A DNA stretch of 17,552 nt from JAHFUI01 sp041485905 (GTDB lineage: Bacteria; Acidobacteriota; Vicinamibacteria; Vicinamibacterales; CAVVIG01): contig JBGPKK010000096.1 of assembly GCA_041485905.1 (NCBI GenBank), positions 1-17,552 on the forward strand, written 5' to 3'. The notes under the pieces are model-generated. The model saw only the letters and a list, made by a program, of their open reading frames with translations. It did no database searches and was not told the origin of the DNA. The position numbers were made by a program, and so were the translations under genes. Shown here in pieces: positions 1 through 8,517 of the stretch. How positions within the stretch are numbered: the stretch's first letter is position 1; each line of letters starts with the position of its first letter.

Positions 1-1
1 C

Positions 2-1006
2 GCGGCAACGCCCGTCCCGCTGACGAGCGGCGCCGGCATCGAGTGGAGTCCGGTCGTGACCGGCGATGGTCAAACGGTCGCGTTTCTGACGTCCGACGCG
101 CAGCGGCCGCCGCTTCCTGGAGCGGTATCCCTGGCCGGCGGCAGCGCGCGCCTGATTGCGGCCGATCATCTCGCCGCCGACTTCCCCGCTCCCGGACTCG
201 TGACGCCCGAGCAGGTGTCGTTCCGCGCCAGCGACGGCGTCGAAGCGCACGGCCAGCTGTTCAAGCCGGCGGGCGGCGACGAGCGCAAACCTGCCGTCGT
301 GTACGTCCACGGCGGCGGGCCGCGGCAGATGCTGCTCGGCTGGCACTATCGATGGGAGTACGCCAACGACTACGGCGCCAACCAGTACCTGGCCAGCCGC
401 GGCTTCATCGTGCTCTCGGTCGACTACCGGCTGAGTGTCGGGTACGGCCAGGCGTTTCAATTTCCGGAACACACCGGCGCACGCGGTGCCTCCGAATATC
501 TCGATGTGCTCGCCGCGGGTCGCTATTTGCAGAAGCGGAGCGACGTCGATCCCCGGCGAATCGGCATCTGGGGCGCGTCCTACGGCGGTTATCTCACGGC
601 GTTGGGCCTGGGTCATAATTCCGACGTGTTCGCCGCCGGCGTGGACATCCATGGCGTGCACGATCGGCTGCCGGCGATCAACCCCACGCAGCTGGCGCAT
701 GCCCTGGTTGGCGACGGCATCAACGAGGCTGATTTGCGGCAGGCGCTGAAGGTCGAGTTCGAGTCCTCGCCGATTTCGGCGGTCGCGACGTGGAAATCGC
801 CGGTGCTGCTGATTCACGGGGACGACGACCGGACCGTTGACTTCCGTCAGACCATCGACCTCGAGCGGCGGTTGCTGAACAAGGGCGTCAAAGTCGAGCA
901 GTTGGTCCTGCCTGACGATGTGCACGATTCGTTGTTGTGGAGGAACTGGAGAACGGAAATCACCGCGATGGCGGAGTTCTTCGAGCGAACGCTGCACGCG
1001 CGTTGA
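2..1006 (+). CDS. S9-family (prolyl oligopeptidase-type) serine peptidase, 5'-truncated
   Basis: The reading frame is open from base 2, so the gene enters from the left edge and only its last 334 residues are present. The visible part holds the end of a beta-propeller-like region and a complete alpha/beta-hydrolase catalytic domain. The nucleophile elbow GASYGG places Ser at about residue 193 counted from base 2. The acid lies in HGDDDR (Asp about 275), and the His is in DDVHDS (about 308). An oxyanion-type HGGG is also present (VYVHGGGPR). This order matches the S9 family, whose members cleave short peptides or act as acylaminoacyl/dipeptidyl peptidases. The N-terminal part and any signal peptide lie outside the window, so location and exact subfamily cannot be judged. 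The stop codon falls inside the -35 box proposed for the following tRNA gene. Family assignment is secure; specificity is not. Confidence 0.93.
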   Translation, partial: AATPVPLTSGAGIEWSPVVTGDGQTVAFLTSDAQRPPLPGAVSLAGGSARLIAADHLAADFPAPGLVTPEQVSFRASDGVEAHGQLFKPAGGDERKPAVVYVHGGGPRQMLLGWHYRWEYANDYGANQYLASRGFIVLSVDYRLSVGYGQAFQFPEHTGARGASEYLDVLAAGRYLQKRSDVDPRRIGIWGASYGGYLTALGLGHNSDVFAAGVDIHGVHDRLPAINPTQLAHALVGDGINEADLRQALKVEFESSPISAVATWKSPVLLIHGDDDRTVDFRQTIDLERRLLNKGVKVEQLVLPDDVHDSLLWRNWRTEITAMAEFFERTLHAR

Positions 1007-1032
1007 TCGTCGCGGCGACTGACCTCTATAAT
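1003..1032 (+). promoter_or_regulatory. Sigma-70-type promoter for tRNA-Gly
   Basis: TTGATC (1003-1008) and a perfect TATAAT (1027-1032) are separated by 18 bp. The tRNA begins 13 nt after the -10 box, as expected for a stable RNA promoter. The -35 box overlaps the stop codon of the upstream peptidase gene. Confidence 0.65.
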
Positions 1033-1044
1033 GTGGACCGACGA

Positions 1045-1115
1045 GCGGGCTTAGTACAATGGTAGTACAGAGGCTTCCCAAGCCTCGGACACGGGTTCGA
1101 TCCCCGTAGCCCGCT
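1045..1115 (+). tRNA. tRNA-Gly(CCC)
   Basis: The cloverleaf can be folded by hand. Acceptor GCGGGCT pairs with AGCCCGC. The D stem is GTAC/GTAC. Anticodon stem GAGGC/GCCTC encloses loop TTCCCAA, giving anticodon CCC. T stem ACGGG/CCCGT encloses TTCGATC. The discriminator base is T at 1115. The next bases are AAC, so the 3' CCA is not encoded and must be added enzymatically, unlike the tRNA-Val near the right end. The gene ends 4 nt before the convergent stop codon of pepF, leaving no room for a separate terminator. Confidence 0.95.
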
Positions 1116-1119
1116 AACC

Positions 1120-2988
1120 TCACCGCTTCTTCGCAAGAATCCGCTCCATCTCGTCCATCACCCGGTTCATCGCCTTCACCGTCAGCTCGAGCGGCTCGTC
1201 GGTCGTCATGTCGACACCGGCGTCCTTCAGTAACTCGATCGGATACTTCGATCCGCCGGCGCTCAGGAACGCGAGGTATCGCTTGATCGCGGCGGCATCG
1301 CCCGTTTTGACCTTTTCAGCGAGCGCTTCGGACGCCGTGAACGAGGTCGCGTACTGGAACACGTAGAAGTCCCGATAGAAATGTGGGATGAAGCTCCACT
1401 CGTGTGCGATGTAATCGTCGACGATGCAGAGGCCCTGGTCGTGGCCGTAGTACTTCCTGGTGATGTCCATGTACAGCTTCGCGAGCGTGTCGCCAATCAC
1501 CGGCTGGCCCTTCTGCGCCATCTCGTGCATCCGCATCTCGAATTCCGCGAACTGCGTTTGACGGAAGACGGTGCCCTTGATGTTCTCGAGGTAGTTGCCC
1601 AGCAGCGACAACCGCGTGTCGTCGTCCTTGATGTTTCGCAGCATGTAGTCGATGAGCAGCGACTCATTGAACGTCGACGCGACCTCGGCAACGAAGGTGG
1701 GATACGAGGCGAGCGGGTACGGCTGCGTCTTATTCGAGAAGTAACTCTGCATCGTGTGGCCGAGCTCGTGGGCCAGCGTGCTGACGTCCGGATACTTCCC
1801 GTTGAAGTTGATGAGCATGTACGGGTGCACGTCGTACGCGGCGCCGTCGGAATAGGCGCCCGATCGCTTGCCGTCGTTGGGCAGCAGATCGATCCACCGC
1901 TCGTTGAACGCACGACGGATCACTGAGGCGTACTCGGCGCCGAGCGGAGCCACCGCCGCCAGCACCTGCTCTTGCGCCTCCTCCGGCGTGTACTGCAGGT
2001 TGACCGATGCCACCAGCGGCGCGTAGAGGTCGTAGTAGTGGAGCTGATCGACCCCGAGCATCCGTTTGCGCAGCGCCAGATAGCGATGGAACGCCGGCAG
2101 GTTGCGGTTCACGCCGTCGATCAAACGCGTGTACACCGACGTCGGAATGTTGGGACCGTCCAGCGACATCTCGAGCGCCGACGGGTACTTTCTCGACTTG
2201 GAGAAGAACAGCACTTTCTGCACCTCGCTGTTCATCGTCGTCCCATAGGTGCGGCTGAAGCCGGCCAGTGATTGAAAGAACGCGGCCATCACCTTCTCGC
2301 GATCCGCGCGGTTGGGCAGCATGCGCAGATCGTTGTAGGCGGCCTGATCGAGCTTCACGGAGCGGCCGTCGCCGAGCGAGACCGTCGGATAGGGGAAGTC
2401 CGCGTTGGAAAAGATGTTGAAGACGCTTGACGGCGCGCCAGCCAGCGGCCCGGCGTCGGCGAGAATCTTCTCTTCAGTCTCGGTGAGGGTGTGCGGCGCG
2501 CGCCGTGCGATGTCGTCGAGGTAGAAGCGGTACACCCTCAGCCGCGGCTCCGCCGCGATGAACCGCTGGAGCACTGCCCTGTCGGCGCGCAGGATCTCCG
2601 GCTCCATGAAGGCCGCTTGCGCGCCGAACGCGGCCGCCAGTTGCACCATTTCCTGCCGCATGCCCTGGTGCGCGCCGCTGCGCGTGTCCTGATCGGCGGA
2701 CAGGCTTGCGTAGACGTAAAGGCGCGATACGTCCTTGTCGAGCGCTGACTCCATCTCCAGGGCGTCGGCGAGCGTCGCGGCTGACGAGGTCAGTGTCCCC
2801 TGGAACTGACCGAGCTTCGGCACCTCAGCGCCGACCTTGTCCTTCGCGGCCCGCCAGGCCGCCTCACTGGGATAGATGTCGTCCAGGTTCCACTTGTACT
2901 TGCCGGGAATCTTTTCGCGATCGCGTTCCTGCGCAAGGCCGGCCAATGTGAGTGCGAGGAGGGCGCCGACGGTGAAAAGCATTCTCAT
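1120..2988 (-). CDS. pepF: Exported oligoendopeptidase F-type metallopeptidase (M3B)
   Basis: A 622-residue M3-family zinc peptidase that hydrolyses oligopeptides. The active-site helix contains HELGH at residues 407-411, with the third zinc ligand expected at Glu435 in FVAEVASTFNE. Length and the C-terminal Y-rich segment fit PepF. Unlike classical cytosolic PepF, the N-terminus (MRMLFTVGALLALTLAGLAQ) is a short hydrophobic signal peptide, so the enzyme is probably periplasmic or secreted. The start lies 3 nt after the stop of the amidohydrolase gene, implying co-transcription. The second Met (codon 3, starting at 2982) is an alternative start and is better spaced from the AAGGA just upstream. 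Identification is strong; export is inferred from the N-terminus. Confidence 0.93.
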   Translation of the reverse strand: MRMLFTVGALLALTLAGLAQERDREKIPGKYKWNLDDIYPSEAAWRAAKDKVGAEVPKLGQFQGTLTSSAATLADALEMESALDKDVSRLYVYASLSADQDTRSGAHQGMRQEMVQLAAAFGAQAAFMEPEILRADRAVLQRFIAAEPRLRVYRFYLDDIARRAPHTLTETEEKILADAGPLAGAPSSVFNIFSNADFPYPTVSLGDGRSVKLDQAAYNDLRMLPNRADREKVMAAFFQSLAGFSRTYGTTMNSEVQKVLFFSKSRKYPSALEMSLDGPNIPTSVYTRLIDGVNRNLPAFHRYLALRKRMLGVDQLHYYDLYAPLVASVNLQYTPEEAQEQVLAAVAPLGAEYASVIRRAFNERWIDLLPNDGKRSGAYSDGAAYDVHPYMLINFNGKYPDVSTLAHELGHTMQSYFSNKTQPYPLASYPTFVAEVASTFNESLLIDYMLRNIKDDDTRLSLLGNYLENIKGTVFRQTQFAEFEMRMHEMAQKGQPVIGDTLAKLYMDITRKYYGHDQGLCIVDDYIAHEWSFIPHFYRDFYVFQYATSFTASEALAEKVKTGDAAAIKRYLAFLSAGGSKYPIELLKDAGVDMTTDEPLELTVKAMNRVMDEMERILAKKR

Positions 2989-2991
2989 CCT

Positions 2992-4034
2992 TCACCCGCG
3001 AAGGAGCCGCACCGCGTTGTCTCGGTCGATCCCGCGAAGCTCCTCTGCGGTGAACCCGCATTTCTGCAGCGCGTCCACATGATCGACGATCGTGCTGTAG
3101 GGATAATCGGCCCCGAACACGATTTGCGGGGCGCCGACGAGGCCCTTGAGCGCCTGCATCAGCACCGGGTTGGTCGCCTGGGCCGTGTCGTAGTAGAACC
3201 GGCGCAAGTGAAACAGCCGGGAGTTCGGCTCTGGCGGCCGTGTCAGCACATCGGCGCTCTGCGCCGCGCCGAGAAACCGCCCGCTCAACCCGACGAGGGT
3301 GCCCCCCGCGTGCGACCAGATGAATCGGATGTTCGGATAGCGGGCCACAGGAATCGGCACGCCGCCGCCATCGTTGATCAGGCTGAAGATCGCGCGGCTC
3401 GTGTCCCTGTTCCACTCGATCGTCCCGGGGCTGATATTGCGGAACAGCGCACTGCAGCACGGCGGATCGGTGGGGTGCGAGTACACGACCGCGCGGCGCC
3501 GGTTCAACTCATCGAACACCGGTTGAAAGGCCTTGTCGCCCAGCCACATGTTGTCGTAGCTCGTCAACAGGCCGACGCCTGCGGCCTTGAGCGTGTCGAA
3601 GGCGTACTCGATCTCGCGGAGACTGCCGTCGATGTCCGGTAACGGCAGGACGGCGAACAACCCGAAGCGTCCCTTGTAATCCGACACCATCTTCGCGCCG
3701 AAGTCGTTGAGATCGCGCGCGAGGCTGCGGGTTTCGTCGCGCTCTTTCGCGAAGTCGGTGCCGAAGGTGGCGCCCGGCGTCGTGCAGGAGATGAAGGCCG
3801 TGGCCACGCCGGCTTTGTCCATCGCGTCGATCGATTTGGCGGGCAGGAAGTTCTGGACCTGCTGCGCGCCTTGCCGCCCCGAATCGCTCATCTTCTTGAG
3901 CCATCGCGGCGACGCGAAATGATGATGGACATCGAGACGACGGGGAGATGCGCCCTGGGCCCACACATCGCGCCGCGCAAGCGCGCCGGCCGCCGCCGCC
4001 GCAAGTTCTTGCAGGAAACGTCGTCTGGATTTCA

Positions 4035-4035
<1 letters not shown>
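2992..4035 (-). CDS. Tat-exported amidohydrolase, ACMSD-type (amidohydrolase 2 family)
   Basis: A 347-residue metal-dependent hydrolase or decarboxylase of the family that includes aminocarboxymuconate-semialdehyde decarboxylase. Metal-site residues are visible: HxH in DVHHHF (His37/His39), His187 in YSHPTD, His242 in WSHAGG and Asp310 in FGADYP. The N-terminus SRRRFLQ followed by an Ala-rich stretch to VWAQ is a twin-arginine signal, so the protein should be exported folded with its metal. The start codon is GTG (minus strand, at 4035), with AAAGG upstream lying inside the heptamer array. It is followed after 3 nt by pepF. Substrate cannot be read from sequence; a carboxylated aromatic or muconate-like compound is only the family expectation. 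Confidence 0.88.
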
Positions 4036-4635
<600 letters not shown>

Positions 4636-4637
4636 GA

Positions 4638-4672
4638 CGTTTCCCTTTCGACCTTACTCTTGCCTCTTGCCC
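4638..4672. repeat. Degenerate heptamer series
   Basis: Five 7-nt units in phase: CGTTTCC, CTTTCGA, CCTTACT, CTTGCCT, CTTGCCC. They resemble the degenerate flank of the 4035-4104 array and lie in the leader of the DinB-fold gene. The pattern is visible by eye but imperfect, so chance pyrimidine-rich sequence is not excluded. Confidence 0.45.
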
Positions 4673-4696
4673 ACCAACTTCCGCGCGGCGCGGCTC

Positions 4697-5665
4697 TCAC
4701 GGCAGTCCCAGAAGCTTCGCGGGGTTCTGCTTCGACATCCGATCGAGCTCCTGATCCGTGAATCCTCGCGCCTTCAAAGCCGCGAGGAACGCGCCGTAGC
4801 CGTCCGCCGGCAGCGGATTGCCCTTCTGTCCCAAATCGCTGGACATGATGCAGAACTCGGGTCCCACTTTACGGATCGCGTCCGCGAAGCGATCGACACG
4901 AGCGGCGGCGTCGGCAGACAGCATCGTGCCGCCGACGAATTCGATGAACGCTCCCTGCTTCGCCGCTTCCTGCATCTGGGCGACGGCCATCTCGACGGGC
5001 GTGTTCATCGCGTGCGTGACCACCATGTGCTGCACGCCCTGACGCCGGCCCTCGCGCAGGAGCATGAGGCCTTCCTCGGCAGACACGTGGCCTGTGGCCA
5101 GCGCGAGCTGGTGTTTCGCGATGACCGCGATCACGTCCTTCGTCGCCTGCAGCAACTCGCCGCCACGCGACACGCTGACGAACGGCCGGTTCTCCTTCGA
5201 GACGCGGACCTGGTTCTCGGCATCGAACGTCGACATCCACACGATGCGGCCGTAGCCGCCCAGCACCTGCGTCATGTGTTCGACGGCGGCCGGGTTCATG
5301 CCGCCGACGGGCAGGTTCAGATCGACGCCGCCGAACACCTCGAAACCGGGAACCTGCCTGCGGACCATGTAGACGAGGCTAACCGTTGAGTCGTAATGAT
5401 TTTTCAGCACGATGCCGCGCATGCCGTGCGCGCGCGCCATGATCGCCGCATCGAGGGCGTCGACCGAGCGTTCCCGATCGTCAGGGGTGCTGTGAACGTG
5501 GATGTCGATGGTGCCCGTCAGGAGCCTGTCGAGGTTCTCGGCGCGCGGCGCCGCGGGCTGCTGGCCCGCGCGCATGGATCCAGACGAGGCCGTGAGCACG
5601 CCTGCTGCCGCGAGCGCCGCGAGAACATTCCTCACCGCCACATGTGGTTTCGATGCGATCGCCAT
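4697..5665 (-). CDS. DUF6282-like exported metal-dependent hydrolase
   Basis: A 322-residue protein of amidohydrolase/TIM-barrel type. Candidate metal-site residues are HVH at 56-58 (TIDIHVHSTPD), His90 (LKNHY), His193 (TGHVS), His218 (VTHA) and Asp277 (SSDLGQ). This pattern resembles proteins annotated DUF6282; the catalysed reaction is unknown. The first roughly 34 residues contain a hydrophobic stretch (NVLAALAAAGVLTASSG) consistent with a signal peptide. A strong AGGAGG lies just upstream of the ATG, and this gene is the first of the four-gene minus-strand run, so a promoter is expected in 5666-5760. I see no clear -35/-10 pair there. Confidence 0.82.
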   Translation of the reverse strand: MAIASKPHVAVRNVLAALAAAGVLTASSGSMRAGQQPAAPRAENLDRLLTGTIDIHVHSTPDDRERSVDALDAAIMARAHGMRGIVLKNHYDSTVSLVYMVRRQVPGFEVFGGVDLNLPVGGMNPAAVEHMTQVLGGYGRIVWMSTFDAENQVRVSKENRPFVSVSRGGELLQATKDVIAVIAKHQLALATGHVSAEEGLMLLREGRRQGVQHMVVTHAMNTPVEMAVAQMQEAAKQGAFIEFVGGTMLSADAAARVDRFADAIRKVGPEFCIMSSDLGQKGNPLPADGYGAFLAALKARGFTDQELDRMSKQNPAKLLGLP

Positions 5666-5727
5666 GCTGACGTCCTCCTGATATCGAGAAAGGTCCGCCG
5701 GTTACACGGTCCCACGTACGCAGGTCT

Positions 5728-5755
5728 TCTCAGTTCCAAGTTTTCAGTTCTTACT
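5728..5755. repeat. Degenerate heptamer series
   Basis: Four 7-nt units in phase: TCTCAGT, TCCAAGT, TTTCAGT, TCTTACT. They are variants of the TCTAAGT unit (same repeat, different phase) of the perfect array at 4063-4104. They lie between the response-regulator stop and the DUF6282-like gene. Confidence 0.55.
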
Positions 5756-5756
5756 T

Positions 5757-5783
5757 CCGCTTCAACCCGCAGGGTTGAAGCGG
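5757..5783. other. Perfect 12-bp inverted repeat over the response-regulator stop codon
   Basis: CCGCTTCAACCC (5757-5768) and GGGTTGAAGCGG (5772-5783) are exact reverse complements separated by GCA. The hairpin includes the last codons and stop of the response-regulator gene, and lies at the 3' end of the rpiB-deoC-kinase-regulator operon. No U-tract follows in either direction, so it is not a canonical intrinsic terminator. It could protect the mRNA 3' end or attenuate transcription. Confidence 0.7.
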
Positions 5784-6454
5784 TACCCGACCCACGGCTC
5801 CGTGACGAGATATCGTGGATTGGAGGGGTCCGCCTCCAGCTTTTTCCGAAGCTGTCCCATGAACACGCGCAAGTACTCAGGTTGTTCCTGCGACGCTTCG
5901 CCCCACACCGCTTCGAGGAGCGTCCGGTGCGTGAGCACACGGTTCGGGTGGCGCGCCAGATAGAGAAACAAATCGAATTCCTTGGGCGTCAGCCGGACCT
6001 CGCGTCCGCTGATGTGGACCCGGCGGCCGTCGAGATCGATCCGGAAGTCTCCAGCATCGAGTGATGCCGGGGCTTCCGATGGGGGCGCGCCGCTACGACG
6101 CAGTGCCGCCCGTACCCGGGCCAGCAGCTCGTCGGCGCCAAACGGTTTGGTGACGTAATCGTCTGCGCCCGAATCGAGCGCCTCGACTTTCGCGCGCTCC
6201 TCGCCCTTCACCGACAACACGATGATCGGGACGCTCGAGACGGCGCGGATCCGCCGACAGAGCTCGATGCCGTCCATGCGAGGCATGTAGAGGTCCGTGA
6301 TGACCAGCTCCGGGCGCCACTCGCTGAGGGTCGACAGCGCCGTCTCCCCTTCCGCCGCCGTGCGCACCAGATATCCCTGGCTGGTCAGCACCGTCTTCAG
6401 CACGCGCGTAATTTGCGGCTCGTCGTCGACAACGAGAACTCGGGATGTGTCCAT
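5762..6454 (-). CDS. OmpR/PhoB-family response regulator (KdpE-like)
   Basis: A 230-residue two-domain regulator. The receiver domain (about 3-118) has acidic residues Asp10/Asp11, phosphoacceptor Asp54 (VITDLYMPRMDG), Ser81 and Lys103 (VTKPF). The winged-helix DNA-binding domain (about 130-228) includes LTPKEFDLFLYLARHPNRV and ends in the family-typical YRFNPAG. It is the likely partner of the kinase encoded 25 nt upstream. It resembles KdpE, but no kdpFABC genes are nearby and it shares a transcript with rpiB and deoC, so a potassium role should not be assumed. Its stop codon is embedded in a perfect hairpin. Confidence 0.94.
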   Translation of the reverse strand: MDTSRVLVVDDEPQITRVLKTVLTSQGYLVRTAAEGETALSTLSEWRPELVITDLYMPRMDGIELCRRIRAVSSVPIIVLSVKGEERAKVEALDSGADDYVTKPFGADELLARVRAALRRSGAPPSEAPASLDAGDFRIDLDGRRVHISGREVRLTPKEFDLFLYLARHPNRVLTHRTLLEAVWGEASQEQPEYLRVFMGQLRKKLEADPSNPRYLVTEPWVGYRFNPAG

Positions 6455-6479
6455 GGCCCTTCCCCCTGACGTTCGTGGT

Positions 6480-7637
6480 TTATGCCGCGCCGACCGATGC
6501 CGATTGCGGCGCGTCTTCCATGGCGGCGATCGGCAACATCAGCGTCACCGCCGTCCCGACACCGGACGGCGGCCGTTCAATCCAGATCTTACCGCCCTGC
6601 GCTTCAACGAGGCGCCGCGCGATCGGCAGTCCGAGGCCAATCCCGAGGCGTCGCGGATCGCGCGGTTGCCGCGCGGGAATCCTGAAAAACTTTTCGAACA
6701 CGCGCTCCCGGAGCTCCGGCGGCACGCCCGGACCTTCGTCGGTCACAATTATCGCCACGAAGTGATCGTCGGCAACCGAAGCGGTCACCCGTATGGTCGT
6801 GCCGGCCGGCGCGTACTTGCTGGCATTATCGAGCAGCATGTACAGCACCTCGATGATCGATGCGGGGTCGACCGCGACGCAAGGCAGCGCGGCGTCCAGG
6901 GCCACCATCACGCGCTGCTCGCGCGTCAGATTCTCCGCACGCGCCACGCTGGCGGCGACGATGTCGTCGAGCTGTTCTCTGCGCAACGTCGGAGCCTGCG
7001 ACGCGTCCGGCTGATCGGCGGATGACAAGCCCTCGATGAAGCGATTGAGGCGGTCGGATTCTTCGTCGATGACCTGCAGCAGCTCGCGCCGGCTTTCAGT
7101 CGGCAGCTCTGAGGTCGGGACCCGCAAGCCGGATCCAATCAGCGCCGTCACGGCGGCCTTGATGGCGGTCAGCGGCGTGCGGAGGTTATGCCTTAACGCG
7201 TCGAGCAGTGCGGCCTTGAGCTGCTCGTTGCGGCGCGCCGCCTCCGCCTCGCTCGCACGCTCGAACGCCGCCTGCAATTCCTCGAAGAGCCGCTCGATTT
7301 CCTGGCGTCCCTGTTGGGCCTCGGCCGCCCGGCGCTCCGCTCGCGATGCGAGCTCACCGGCCACGATCGCAGTGACCAGGAACGTGACGAACGCCACCCA
7401 GTCGTCGGGATCCTCGATGCCGAAGCCCTGCGGCGGCAGAAAGTAGTACGACAGGCTGAGGCCGCCGGCGGCTGCGGCCAGGAGCGCCGCGCGGGTGCCC
7501 CAGAATCGCGCAACGACAACGACGTCGAGGAGCAGTAACGGCGCCGCAATGCCCGCAGCCTCGACCGACGCCAGCCGCAGCGCCGCAACCAGTGCAACGA
7601 CCGTCAGCCCGGCGCCGACGTAATTGCGCCACCGCAT
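6480..7637 (-). CDS. Membrane sensor histidine kinase, KdpD-C-terminal-like (DUF4118)
   Basis: A 385-residue kinase. Residues about 7-95 form several hydrophobic segments of DUF4118 type, including the family-like YYFLPP. A coiled-coil linker (about 97-140) follows. The H-box contains His150 in ALRHNLRTPL, with RHN in place of the more common SHE. The ATPase domain shows N-box LLDNASKYAP (Asn271), G1 DEGPGVP (300-306), FEKFFR and G2 GIGLGLPIA (332-340). The cytoplasmic KdpD sensor and UspA-like domains of full KdpD are absent. The ATG lies 1 nt after the deoC stop, so it is translationally linked to deoC, and it is followed by the response-regulator gene. The input signal is unknown; co-transcription hints at a metabolite tied to the two enzymes. 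Confidence 0.92.
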   Translation of the reverse strand: MRWRNYVGAGLTVVALVAALRLASVEAAGIAAPLLLLDVVVVARFWGTRAALLAAAAGGLSLSYYFLPPQGFGIEDPDDWVAFVTFLVTAIVAGELASRAERRAAEAQQGRQEIERLFEELQAAFERASEAEAARRNEQLKAALLDALRHNLRTPLTAIKAAVTALIGSGLRVPTSELPTESRRELLQVIDEESDRLNRFIEGLSSADQPDASQAPTLRREQLDDIVAASVARAENLTREQRVMVALDAALPCVAVDPASIIEVLYMLLDNASKYAPAGTTIRVTASVADDHFVAIIVTDEGPGVPPELRERVFEKFFRIPARQPRDPRRLGIGLGLPIARRLVEAQGGKIWIERPPSGVGTAVTLMLPIAAMEDAPQSASVGAA

Positions 7638-7638
7638 G

Positions 7639-8514
7639 TCAGTATCCGCTCGTCCCCGCCGTCCCCGGCCTTTCTCCGCGCGCCTGCTGAACGATCTTCA
7701 CGCCTGCGCTGGCGCCCACGCGCGTGGCCCCGGCAGCCACCATCGCCTGCAGCCCTTCCAGATCGCGGATGCCTCCGGCCGCTTTCACGCCCATCTCGGC
7801 TCCCACCACACGCCGCATCAGCGCGACGTCAGCCGGCGTCGCGCCCCCCGGACCGAATCCGGTTGACGTCTTCACGTAATCAGCGCCGGCGGCCTTGGCC
7901 AGTGTGCACGCCGTAATTTTCTCGTCGTCGGTGAGCAGCGCCGCTTCGATGATGACCTTGCTGATCGCGCCGCAGTCGTGGCACGGGCCGGTGACCGCTT
8001 CGATGTCGCGCTGGACGGTGTGCAGGTCGCCGGATTTGAGGGCGCCGACGTTGATAACCATGTCGATCTCGTGCGCGCCGTCAAAGATCGCGCGGCGGGT
8101 CTCGTATCCCTTGACGTCGGACGTGGTGGCGCCCAGCGGGAACCCGACCACCGAACACACCCTGACGCCGCTGCCGGCCAGGAGCTTCGCGCAGGCGGCC
8201 ACCCAGGTCGGATTGACGCAGACCGTCGCGAACTTGAACTGTGCCGCCTCTCGACACAGATCTTCGATGTTCTGGCGGCTCGCGTCGGGCCTGAGCAGCG
8301 TGTGATCGATCATCGTCGCGACCGACGCCGGCGCGCCGCCGGTCGCGTGCAGGCCGACGCGCGTGGCTCCCGCGTCGAGAACGCCGCGCAGCCGGTCGGG
8401 ACAACAGTCGTCGACCACCCCGTGGCACCCACACAGTCCGCGTGGCCGCCCGCTGGCCGCGGCCACTTCCCGCACGATGAGATCGATCAGCCGGCGCAGC
8501 TCCTCGCGAGTCAT
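7639..8514 (-). CDS. deoC: Deoxyribose-phosphate aldolase with encapsulation-peptide-like N-terminus
   Basis: DERA cleaves 2-deoxyribose-5-phosphate to glyceraldehyde-3-phosphate and acetaldehyde. Catalytic residues are intact: Asp151 (EIDMVINVG), Schiff-base Lys215 (ADYVKTSTGFG) and Lys244 (GVKAAGG). The chain ends in Tyr291, matching the catalytic C-terminal Tyr of Escherichia coli DeoC. The protein is longer than usual (291 against about 250-260) because of about 65 extra N-terminal residues. Residues 1-20 (starting MTREELRRLIDLIVREV) form an amphipathic helix. A linker with Cys28, Cys30, His31, Cys37 and Cys38 and an LHATGG segment follows. The helix resembles cargo-targeting peptides of bacterial microcompartments, and DeoC is the signature enzyme of sugar-phosphate microcompartments. 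No shell gene is visible here. It starts 3 nt after rpiB and abuts the kinase gene. Confidence 0.94.
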   Translation of the reverse strand: MTREELRRLIDLIVREVAAASGRPRGLCGCHGVVDDCCPDRLRGVLDAGATRVGLHATGGAPASVATMIDHTLLRPDASRQNIEDLCREAAQFKFATVCVNPTWVAACAKLLAGSGVRVCSVVGFPLGATTSDVKGYETRRAIFDGAHEIDMVINVGALKSGDLHTVQRDIEAVTGPCHDCGAISKVIIEAALLTDDEKITACTLAKAAGADYVKTSTGFGPGGATPADVALMRRVVGAEMGVKAAGGIRDLEGLQAMVAAGATRVGASAGVKIVQQARGERPGTAGTSGY

Positions 8515-8517
8515 TGA

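Noticed and set aside
5762..7637. True potassium-responsive KdpDE pair
   Set aside because: The kinase lacks the KdpD N-terminal sensor region, there are no kdpFABC genes, and the pair is co-transcribed with rpiB-deoC. Only similarity to KdpDE is claimed.
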